DNA of 12,970 bases from Bacteriovoracaceae bacterium (GTDB taxonomy: Bacteria; Bdellovibrionota; Bacteriovoracia; Bacteriovoracales; Bacteriovoracaceae): the NCBI GenBank assembly GCA_023151145.1, contig JAKLJM010000091.1, positions 1 through 12,970 on the forward strand, read 5' to 3'. The translations under genes were made by a program, and so were the position numbers. The number at the start of each line of letters is the position of its first letter. Position 1 is the stretch's first letter. Of the stretch, positions 1 through 6,993 are shown piece by piece. Below the pieces are notes generated by a model. That model searched no databases. It worked only from the letters and a program-made list of their open reading frames with translations, and was not told the origin of the DNA.

Positions 1-2054
1 GCGCCTAACATTCTATCTAAAATCGCAGTTGAATTATCTAAATCAGGTGTCGTAAATTGGCGCACAAAACTTGGCACCAGCACACTTCCTAATTCCTTAG
101 AATCAACTTTTAACCAGCTAAAGTTTTCAATATTGTCTTCGACTGGTAATCCTTCAAACAATGAAAGCTCCCAATTCCATAACCATTTTTCACCAGAAAA
201 AAGTGGTTGCCCCAATTTATCAGTCATTGCTAAAACTAATTTATCTTTACTGCCATTAAGACCATAAAAAACTAAATCATTTGATCCATCAAGGTTGATA
301 TCTCGCTCATGTACCGTGATCACTCTGGTCATTTTTGGAAGCGTAACTCTCGTCAAAGTTAGCCCATTATTTTCTTGACGATATAATGTCACAACAGTTT
401 CTTTTTCACTTTGTTTAGATTTCTCTAGACCAAAATAAAATGATCCCGATTCAGAGAGCTTAATTCCGCCTTGTAATCGACTAACTAAACGCTCATTTGA
501 GTTTGCCAATAAATCATTTGGTGAAATTCCTTGAATTTCTAACTTTCTTATATTTTGTAATTTCTCTAAATCACGACTTAAAATCAAGGTCATAGGATTT
601 TGAGATTGAAAACCAAGGTCAAGACTAGATATTTTAACTTTAATATCTTGATGTGAATCAACAACTAAATCTTTTAGAGATAATTGAAAACTCAGTTCTT
701 TTACGACTCCTGGAACTAAACTTGTCGCCTGACACTTTTCCTTAAGAATTAAATCATTCGAAGTTTCTAAACAAACAGTTGCATTTACTTCTTTCAACTC
801 TCTTTCAGAAAGTTCAGGAGAAAATTGCGAGAGCTTAAGTTTAATCCCTTGAGTAAAACCAGTTTCTTCAGCAATTTTAACTTCAGAATTTTCTTTCTGA
901 AGCAATTGTATAAGATTGGTCTTTGTCTTTAATAATCTAATACTTTCTTCCATATTTAATTGACCAAAGACAATTGGTCGCACACTACTTGGAGTAGAAG
1001 AACTAATGGCACTTGTGCCCTTTAAAAGAAGGAGTCTTAATTCATCATTAGATAATTTGTTGTTTAAAAGACGCAGGGTCGCTGCTACACCGGCAACAAG
1101 CGGAGAAGCTTGTGAAGAGCCGCGTTTAGCATCGTAACCTCTAATTCTTAACAGACGTGACTCAACTCCTTCTGGAATGGTAGAAACCATAAACTCACCA
1201 GGAGCGACCATATCTACTTTAGAACCATAGTTTGAAAAATCTGTTAAAGCACCGGTGTTATCTACAGCACCCACGCATAGGACTGAATCATAGGCACAAG
1301 GATAAGTGGGAAGGTCTTTATTATTATTTCCACTAGCTGCGATAACTAAGACGTTGTTTTGTTCCGCTAATCTAAAAGCTTGGCGCACTTTAAAAGTATC
1401 AATAACCTTAGGCCACCCCATACTTAAGTTAATAACTTTCGCGCCGTTTTTTACGGCAAAAGTAATCGCCTCGGCCACTAGATCCGTAAAAAGCTTACCA
1501 TTAACCACAAAACCAGTTACGCCTGAATCTAACACTTTTAACGGCATGATTTTTATTTGTGGGTGAGTAAGACCTGCAATCCCTACTTTATTATGATTAG
1601 CGGCGATCAATCCAGCGACGTGAGTCCCGTGACCGATATCATCTTTTAAATCGTTGGTGTTATTAATAAAATTCCAACCATTACAAGGTTGATTTTTAGG
1701 ATTCACCAAATCGCGACAAAGTTTAGCATTATACCATACGCGATCTTTTAAATCTGGATGACTAATATCTAATCCACTATCAATCACCGCTACAATGATT
1801 TCATTTTCTTTCTCGCTTCCCTGTATCTTAAGCATTTGATCAATGGAAGTTGGTTTCACCCATTTCAAATCACTTCCCACTACGCCCTTAATTGCCTTTC
1901 TCTCTAATTCAGAAACTGCTTTCATTACAGTTTGGCCTGAATTATTTAAGTACCATTGTTTAGAAAAGAGAATATCTGTTGGCACAGGCTCTGATGCGTT
2001 TGCCTTAAAAGCCAAAAGTAGTGTTGCAAGTATTAAATGTTTTGTTTTCATCAT
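1..2054 (-). CDS. Secreted subtilisin-like serine protease (peptidase family S8), C-terminus cut by window edge
   Basis: Reading the minus strand from ATG at 2054 (a second ATG follows at 2051) gives 684 codons with no stop up to the left edge, so the C-terminus is missing. A Sec signal peptide (MMKTKHLILATLLLAFKANA, AxA cleavage site) is followed by the typical subtilase opening QWYLNNSGQT. The catalytic triad is visible: Asp92 in VIDSGLDISHPDL, His142 in GHGTHVAG and Ser314 in RGSSQASPLVAG. The oxyanion-hole Asn243 lies in AASGNN. The catalytic domain covers roughly residues 30-350. The usual GTSMA around the serine is GSSQA here, a tolerated variation. The remaining 330 residues are a non-catalytic extension with one DxNxDGxxD loop at 585-593 (DINLDGSND), as in calcium-binding FG-GAP/VCBS-type repeats. 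The start lies 29 bases downstream of the 1011-residue gene, with no terminator between them, so co-transcription is likely. The substrate is unknown. Confidence 0.93.
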   Translation of the reverse strand, partial: MMKTKHLILATLLLAFKANASEPVPTDILFSKQWYLNNSGQTVMKAVSELERKAIKGVVGSDLKWVKPTSIDQMLKIQGSEKENEIIVAVIDSGLDISHPDLKDRVWYNAKLCRDLVNPKNQPCNGWNFINNTNDLKDDIGHGTHVAGLIAANHNKVGIAGLTHPQIKIMPLKVLDSGVTGFVVNGKLFTDLVAEAITFAVKNGAKVINLSMGWPKVIDTFKVRQAFRLAEQNNVLVIAASGNNNKDLPTYPCAYDSVLCVGAVDNTGALTDFSNYGSKVDMVAPGEFMVSTIPEGVESRLLRIRGYDAKRGSSQASPLVAGVAATLRLLNNKLSNDELRLLLLKGTSAISSSTPSSVRPIVFGQLNMEESIRLLKTKTNLIQLLQKENSEVKIAEETGFTQGIKLKLSQFSPELSERELKEVNATVCLETSNDLILKEKCQATSLVPGVVKELSFQLSLKDLVVDSHQDIKVKISSLDLGFQSQNPMTLILSRDLEKLQNIRKLEIQGISPNDLLANSNERLVSRLQGGIKLSESGSFYFGLEKSKQSEKETVVTLYRQENNGLTLTRVTLPKMTRVITVHERDINLDGSNDLVFYGLNGSKDKLVLAMTDKLGQPLFSGEKWLWNWELSLFEGLPVEDNIENFSWLKVDSKELGSVLVPSFVRQFTTPDLDNSTAILDRMLG

Positions 2055-2083
2055 ATTTCCAATTTTCATTATTTTTTTTAAAA

Positions 2084-5000
2084 CTAGTTTCTAATCCAGC
2101 TACCAAACATCTCGCCGCCCTGTAGTCCCAATAACTCTCTTACGCGATCAAGTGGTCCAGACACGTTTTTCGATGTAATTTCTCCAATTGAGTTAGAGAA
2201 AATTGTTTCATTTAAAATTTCTGACTTCGCTCTGAAACCATCAATCCCGGCATAAACATAGAAGTTGTCCTTACCTAAGAGATCCTTGAAGTCGACAAAA
2301 TCTAAATCGTTAAAGAGGCGCTCAGTTAACTCTAACTGACATTCTGCCAATTCTTTATTCACTGATTTCTTTAAACAGCTTTTAATTTTTGATTTGATTG
2401 ACCATAAGTCACCACATTCCGCCGTCGCACGATTCTGTTGATCAGAAGGACACTGTCTAGTCACGGCATACTTCTTTTCAATCTTACTAATTTTATCTGA
2501 CGTCACCGTTTTTAATGCCTGAATTCCACGCTCATAAATATTCAGGTGAAAATTTAAGTTATATAAACGAAGCTTTTTAAAATCGATCTCAGCTGGATTA
2601 AAAAGATCTTCCTGGAAGCGTTTATTAACCGCTAACATAAATTTTTTGATCTTTTTCTCTGAAACACTCCAACCTTGTTTTTCAGTACTAATCGAAATAA
2701 ATTGTTTTTGAAAATTACCATTAGCATCTACTTCCGCTTCAAAACGACTTGTATCTGTAGTGGCTTTTCCTAAAAAAGTATCACTCGCCGTCTGATCTTC
2801 ATCTTCACTAATTACTAACTTATCAGTTCTTTCTGAAATATAGTAATTGGCCAATCTGCGAGCGAATAATTCAATATTAAAACCCACCTGTGAAGTCTTA
2901 TTAATGGAATAATATTTCCCGGTGAAACCTTGTGGAGAAGTCATTTCATAGTCTGCTCTTCCTACTTGTTTTTTTCCTTTCCATAATAGTAGTGATGCTT
3001 TTAGCTCACGATCAGTAAACTTCGCTTTTACCGTCACGGGTTTTTGAATTGAAGATAAAACTTCAAAATTATTATTCTTTAATACTTCATAAATCCCAAG
3101 GGAGCTTTCAAAAAACTTTGGATTTTCAGCTAAGTCTGAATCTAAATTCACGTTGTAAACATGAGTTTTATACTGTCCTTTATCCTGCTGAGCTCGCACG
3201 GTTAAAAGCGTGATAAAATTATGAATATCAAAAGAGAAACCAACTTCTACCATTGAACCTTTATCATCATAAATTTGAACAGTAGTTGGGCTACGCTTAA
3301 ACACATGCAATCTTCTTACGGCAATAAAACTGCTATCAGCCCCTAACCCCGCACTTACTAATCCTTGATTAAAAGAAACTTGCACTTGTGCCGTTGGCAT
3401 AAAACGATCAGTTATCACCAAAGACTCACCAACATCTAACTGCTCAGTAATTTCTTTTAACAGCTCTGTAATTCGCTGACTTCTTTCCTCGCCATCTGTT
3501 AAATCTCTAAGCTCACTTAATGAAAAGAATTTTTCACGAAGAGATTTTCTCAGTAAATTTACAAAAATATTCTTATATGGTTCTTTTAATGAAGCTCGAA
3601 GAGTTTTTACTGGCTTAATATGTGAATACGTTCTCACCACAGAAGCACCAGCACGAAGCGAAGATGCAAGATCTGCCCCAATTCCTTCAATTCCAACATG
3701 AACCCCTAAACTCATACTGGCACCAAACGTATCGGCCAGCTGAATTAAGTTATCTGTACCTAAATAATTTCCTAAAACGATGTCACGAGAGACAATCAAA
3801 TTGGCATTTAAATAAGGCGACGTCCAAGTTCCAATTCCAATGGGCTTTAACTCACCTGTCTGAATAAAATGTTCTAATCCTTCCTGAAATTGTTTAACGA
3901 AATATTCTTCGCGCTTTTTATTTAAGTCAAAAGCACGAAGTTTTTCATTAATAAGTGTGGTGATGTTATCAAGAGCGCTTGATTGTAATTTAGCAAATAA
4001 GTAATATTGTAACTCTTGTAATGGCGATTCAGCATCACCGTAAGAAAAACGAGATGCATAATCAGAGAACTCTTGTTTTAAAAGTTTTCCATTTTTAAGG
4101 TAATCACCTTCTGTCACTTTTGAGTTATAAGCGATATTATCTGCTTTAACATTTAATAGTGTTGTTAGAGAATTTCTTCTCGCAATTAACTTCTCAACCA
4201 ATAAGCTTTCTACTTCTTTTGGAAATTTTGCATTTTTAACGATTTCTACAAAATCATTTCTCGTAAGTTTATTAATTTTTCGCACCATCCACTGAGCATC
4301 ATCTAATGACGTCGTAAATTGGTAACTAAAAAAATGATTTAATAAAACATTGTGATTATCTACTCTTCCACTTGTCCAACGAAATTGATTCACACTTTCT
4401 GGTAAATCTAATAAAGCGTATGGAACAACTAATGAACGTAAACTTCTGGCATTAATAGGCAATAGTGGAACCCCAAAGGCCACGTTATAGAAATCTAATT
4501 CACTAGGTCTGGTGATCGCCACATCTTTTAACACAACTTCATCAGTCGTTTGCGAGACTAACCAACGCTCACTTGAAGCCAAAGTATTCTCAACAACCTG
4601 ACGATCTAAAAAAGTTTTCTTTTCTTCTTCGCTATTAAATCGAAGTTTGATGTTTTTTCGATGAATGATATCTGGGATTTTATATCCAAGCTTTCTTAAC
4701 AATTCTACTCTAAGGAGTAAGGTATGCAGGGTTTTATCTAAATGGACGGTATAAATTTGATAATCAGTATCTGAACTCACATTAAAACGCATTAATCCTG
4801 TTTGAGAGCCAATTACTCCTTCAAAACGGAATTCACTTTTTTCATCTAAGGCACGAAGAGCATCGTCTTTAAAATTGGTCTCAATTGACTTGGACCAAAT
4901 ATCATTTTCTTTAGGTTCTAAGAGACTTAAGTCTTTTATCACTCCCTGACGTTGAAAAATAAGTGCATCTTCTGACTTTAAGACTTTTCCTTCGAAGATT

Positions 5001-5119
5001 AGATCATCAGCAGGAAGTCTTGGCTCCTTTAAAGGAATATAAGCCTCCGCTGCCCACAATGAAGCGAGGGAGAAAGTAGAAAGAAGAATAACCTGAAGAC
5101 TCTTTTTAAAGTTCTGCAT
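2084..5119 (-). CDS. Large exported protein of unknown function with a C-terminal four-cysteine cluster
   Basis: I do not recognise the family. The 1011-residue product begins with a Sec signal peptide (MQNFKKSLQVILLSTFSLAS, then LWAAEA) and should be periplasmic or surface-located. Residues 25-430 mix helical and strand-like segments. Residues 430-500 and 570-660 are rich in alternating hydrophobic residues and glycine (for example ASMSLGVHVGIEGIGADLAS), suggesting beta structure, possibly envelope-associated. I see no catalytic motif. Cysteine is absent except for four residues at 890, 902, 915 and 927, spaced 12, 13 and 12 apart, in a charged helical stretch. The segment KSCLKKSVNKELAEC resembles the paired-cysteine units of the 1146-residue protein in this window. 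An AGAGG ribosome binding site lies just upstream of the ATG. The gene is the first of a likely two-gene transcript with the S8 protease, which hints at a shared secreted function, but this is inference only. Confidence 0.88.
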   Translation of the reverse strand: MQNFKKSLQVILLSTFSLASLWAAEAYIPLKEPRLPADDLIFEGKVLKSEDALIFQRQGVIKDLSLLEPKENDIWSKSIETNFKDDALRALDEKSEFRFEGVIGSQTGLMRFNVSSDTDYQIYTVHLDKTLHTLLLRVELLRKLGYKIPDIIHRKNIKLRFNSEEEKKTFLDRQVVENTLASSERWLVSQTTDEVVLKDVAITRPSELDFYNVAFGVPLLPINARSLRSLVVPYALLDLPESVNQFRWTSGRVDNHNVLLNHFFSYQFTTSLDDAQWMVRKINKLTRNDFVEIVKNAKFPKEVESLLVEKLIARRNSLTTLLNVKADNIAYNSKVTEGDYLKNGKLLKQEFSDYASRFSYGDAESPLQELQYYLFAKLQSSALDNITTLINEKLRAFDLNKKREEYFVKQFQEGLEHFIQTGELKPIGIGTWTSPYLNANLIVSRDIVLGNYLGTDNLIQLADTFGASMSLGVHVGIEGIGADLASSLRAGASVVRTYSHIKPVKTLRASLKEPYKNIFVNLLRKSLREKFFSLSELRDLTDGEERSQRITELLKEITEQLDVGESLVITDRFMPTAQVQVSFNQGLVSAGLGADSSFIAVRRLHVFKRSPTTVQIYDDKGSMVEVGFSFDIHNFITLLTVRAQQDKGQYKTHVYNVNLDSDLAENPKFFESSLGIYEVLKNNNFEVLSSIQKPVTVKAKFTDRELKASLLLWKGKKQVGRADYEMTSPQGFTGKYYSINKTSQVGFNIELFARRLANYYISERTDKLVISEDEDQTASDTFLGKATTDTSRFEAEVDANGNFQKQFISISTEKQGWSVSEKKIKKFMLAVNKRFQEDLFNPAEIDFKKLRLYNLNFHLNIYERGIQALKTVTSDKISKIEKKYAVTRQCPSDQQNRATAECGDLWSIKSKIKSCLKKSVNKELAECQLELTERLFNDLDFVDFKDLLGKDNFYVYAGIDGFRAKSEILNETIFSNSIGEITSKNVSGPLDRVRELLGLQGGEMFGSWIRN

Positions 5120-5307
5120 ATTTACCTCTAATGATTCCCTCTAATATAAACAAACATGCTTTTCATGGGTTAGAAGCTGATAACTTTTATAGGTCGCTAA
5201 AAAAGTGTCTAAAAATTGAACGGCCTATAAATACTTCCCCTTTCGCCCCCCTCTAAATAAAGAGGTGTTAGGATCTTTAAAAACAAGCCACTTAAAAGGA
5301 CACTACT
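5120..5307. promoter_or_regulatory. Divergent intergenic region, probable promoters for both flanking genes
   Basis: These 188 bases separate the start codons of the minus-strand 1011-residue gene and the plus-strand 177-residue gene, so both promoters should lie here. Candidate -10 boxes are TATATT on the minus strand (5147-5142) and TATAAA on the plus strand (5226-5231). Neither has a convincing -35 at the right distance. A small perfect inverted repeat (CCTCT, six-base loop, AGAGG; 5250-5265) sits in the presumed 5' leader of the plus-strand gene. The plus-strand gene has AAGGA at 5296-5300, seven bases before its ATG. Confidence 0.35.
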
Positions 5308-5841
5308 ATGAAAAACTCATTTAAAATTATTCTATCGACACTTCTTTTATCAATTGGCACAACAACTTATGCCTCTGAATGTTTACAGAACTTAGATACC
5401 TATTTACGCTCTTTGGGAAATAACCCAAAGTACTATACTGGTGCTATTGATTGCCAAGCTGACAATGATGAAACTCAAGTAGTCACAGAGGAAGGCAGAC
5501 TTATTTTTAAATCAAAGAAACTTTGTATCATCACAACAACACAAGGTGATAACGGTGAAACCATCCTTGTGAATTTAACCGAACCCGGAAACGGTACGCA
5601 TTACTTTAGTCCTCATAAGGCTAAATTTGAGCATCACGATGATAGCTTTACAGCGACTGTTGAAGAAAATGTTTATCCGAGTGGAAATGTCACGAAAAAA
5701 TATGTTTCCGAAACAAAGCTTAAAATAAAAGGCACAAGCTCAATGACTCCTGCTATTGAATTCACGCGTACTAAAAAGAAATTTTTTGGGAAAAATGAGC
5801 TTCTTTATAAAAATACTTATAACTGTCAGCGATTATTCTAA
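5308..5841 (+). CDS. Small exported four-cysteine protein, unknown function
   Basis: The family is not recognised. The 177-residue product has a clear Sec signal peptide (MKNSFKIILSTLLLSIGTTT, then YA before SEC), so a mature periplasmic or secreted protein of about 155 residues is expected. It contains four cysteines, at 25, 49, 73 and 173, all in the mature part, and could form two disulfides. The first lies two residues after the predicted cleavage point, but there is no lipobox, so I do not call it a lipoprotein. The rest is polar, with strand-like patterns of alternating residues and many Thr, Lys and Asn, suggesting a small beta-rich domain. The start is supported by AAGGA seven bases upstream. 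The gene stands alone between a divergent neighbour and a convergent lipoprotein gene, and ends at a hairpin terminator. Confidence 0.85.
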   Translation: MKNSFKIILSTLLLSIGTTTYASECLQNLDTYLRSLGNNPKYYTGAIDCQADNDETQVVTEEGRLIFKSKKLCIITTTQGDNGETILVNLTEPGNGTHYFSPHKAKFEHHDDSFTATVEENVYPSGNVTKKYVSETKLKIKGTSSMTPAIEFTRTKKKFFGKNELLYKNTYNCQRLF

Positions 5842-5848
5842 AAACAAA

Positions 5849-5874
5849 AAGGGGAAAGCTTACGCTTTCCCCTT
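5849..5874. terminator. Bidirectional hairpin terminator between convergent genes
   Basis: A perfect 11-base-pair inverted repeat (AAGGGGAAAGC, loop TTAC, GCTTTCCCCTT) starts seven bases after the stop of the 177-residue gene. On the minus strand the stem is followed by a T-rich tract (complement of 5840-5850), so it should stop the lipoprotein transcript efficiently. On the plus strand only TTCTAT-like sequence follows, so termination in that direction is probably weaker. Confidence 0.85.
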
Positions 5875-5902
5875 CTATGGATTCGAAAACTCGAGAGTGT
5901 TC

Positions 5903-6787
5903 TTAGAGTTGTACCCCTAGAACTTCGGGTAAAAATCTTTGTTCTAAGTTTTGAGCAGATGTTCCAAGTTTTTCAGCAACTTTTGCTAACACTTCTGCTT
6001 TTGTCTTTTTATCTTCAGTAGCTTTTTGTAATTCATCAAGACCAACGCCTGTGAAAGATTTTAAGTCTACTAATAATGCTTGTGAGTCAGCTTCTGTTAA
6101 TTCGCCATTTCCACGAGCTAACATTTTTTCCATTTTCGCTCCAAGAGTAATCATAGAAAGTGAAGTTTCTAAGCTAACATTGTATACGAATGAAACTTTA
6201 GCAGCTTTTTCAAGAAATCTTTTTTGTTCTTCTTCTTTAGCCATTAAACTTACATCCAGCGTTTCTTCACCGTCTTCATATAAATATCCTGAACGACGAC
6301 CTTCATAGTAACCATAGCTTGGAGATGAAGGATTTGTAATTCTATCTACTACTTCGTAATCATTTCCGTAGTAATCCCCATCTAAGTTTCCTGCTAAAAT
6401 ATCGTCTCTTTCAATTTCTCTAAACTCTGCAGCAACTGCGCGGTTATTTGAATAGTAGTCATAATAAACAATTGTTCTGATGTATTGGAGTGAAACTGCT
6501 TTGTATTCACCAAATTTTGCATCATAGATAACAAACCAATCATCTTGGCCTGCTTGTTGTGATCTTAGTGTTTCGTTTGCATACAATTCAACACTTGATG
6601 AATAAGTACTATCAACTGAATTTAAACTTGCCACGAATTCAGAAGCTAAAATCGAAGAGCTTGTGTATTGGCCATAAGTCGAACCGCCGCCGCCGCCGCC
6701 GCCGCCGCCTCCGCCGCCACCACATGACGCTAGAGTAACTAATCCTAAGAGCATAAGTAACTTTGAAGCACTTTTTAACATTTCCAT
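5903..6787 (-). CDS. Lipoprotein with a poly-glycine linker directly after the lipobox, unknown function
   Basis: The 294-residue product starts at the ATG at 6787. An open frame extends 17 codons upstream to 6838, but only the 6787 start has a strong ribosome binding site (GAGGGG, six bases upstream) and gives a normal type II signal peptide. That signal (MEMLKSASKLLMLLGLVTLASC) ends in the lipobox LASC at Cys22, followed by 13 consecutive glycines. There is no Asp after the Cys, which by the E. coli rule would favour the outer membrane; this is inference. The middle is rich in Tyr, Asp and Glu. The C-terminal third is helical and Lys/Glu-rich, ending in LPEVLGVQL. No enzymatic motif or known domain is recognised. 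The gene is divergent from the 1146-residue protein and convergent with the 177-residue one, so it is probably monocistronic. Confidence 0.87.
   Translation of the reverse strand: MEMLKSASKLLMLLGLVTLASCGGGGGGGGGGGGGSTYGQYTSSSILASEFVASLNSVDSTYSSSVELYANETLRSQQAGQDDWFVIYDAKFGEYKAVSLQYIRTIVYYDYYSNNRAVAAEFREIERDDILAGNLDGDYYGNDYEVVDRITNPSSPSYGYYEGRRSGYLYEDGEETLDVSLMAKEEEQKRFLEKAAKVSFVYNVSLETSLSMITLGAKMEKMLARGNGELTEADSQALLVDLKSFTGVGLDELQKATEDKKTKAEVLAKVAEKLGTSAQNLEQRFLPEVLGVQL
6683..6721 (-). repeat. GCC/GGC trinucleotide tract encoding 13 glycines
   Basis: Thirteen consecutive glycine codons follow the lipobox cysteine codon (6722-6724). Eight of them (6686-6709) are an uninterrupted GCC repeat on the plus strand, GGC in the gene, and the flanking codons are GGT, GGA and GGC. 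The tract is pure G/C inside an AT-rich region. Because the unit is a triplet, expansion or contraction by slippage would change linker length without shifting the frame. At the protein level it is a flexible tether between lipid anchor and folded domain. Confidence 0.95.
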
Positions 6788-6793
6788 ATTTTT

Positions 6794-6799
6794 CCCCTC
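6794..6799 (-). promoter_or_regulatory. Ribosome binding site that fixes the lipoprotein start
   Basis: On the minus strand GAGGGG lies six bases before the ATG at 6787, within a longer purine run. This makes 6787 the start rather than the in-frame ATG 17 codons upstream, which would put a charged extension ahead of the signal peptide. Confidence 0.75.
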
Positions 6800-6982
6800 T
6801 CTCAAATTCAAAGACTTGGATTCCCAAGTTGTTTCCATTCTTGTTGAGTATCAAGCGAATTTGAAAAAGGCGACTATTACACTCAAGTTGTAAGATTTTA
6901 TAAAAAATAAACAAATATTAGAGACTTTTTGGCCCTAAAAACCCCTTTAGTGGTGACAAATATCAACCGAAAAGCCCAGGAC

Positions 6983-6987
6983 AGGAG
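6983..6987 (+). promoter_or_regulatory. Ribosome binding site supporting a TTG start
   Basis: AGGAG lies six bases before TTG at 6994. No ATG or GTG occurs between this site and the signal-peptide codons, so TTG is the best start for the 1146-residue protein. Confidence 0.75.
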
Positions 6988-6993
6988 TCTATT

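Larger units (their letters stand above)
6788..6993. promoter_or_regulatory. Divergent intergenic region between lipoprotein and repeat-protein genes
   Basis: About 206 bases lie between the chosen starts of the lipoprotein (minus) and the 1146-residue protein (plus). Promoters for both should lie here. I can only offer weak candidates, such as TTACAC with TATAAA 16 bases later on the plus strand (around 6877-6904). The upstream extension of the lipoprotein frame (6788-6838) is treated as leader rather than coding because the good ribosome binding site lies inside it. Confidence 0.35.

Noticed and set aside
1306..2094. Plus-strand open frames of 83-86 codons in the left part of the window
   Set aside because: They lie antisense to the continuous subtilase reading frame, which has a full catalytic triad. 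They lack ribosome binding sites and recognisable products.
6639..6914. A 91-codon minus-strand frame with a run of arginines overlapping the lipoprotein gene
   Set aside because: The arginine run is the GGC tract read out of frame. The lipoprotein frame has a strong ribosome binding site, signal peptide and lipobox, so this frame is a shadow.
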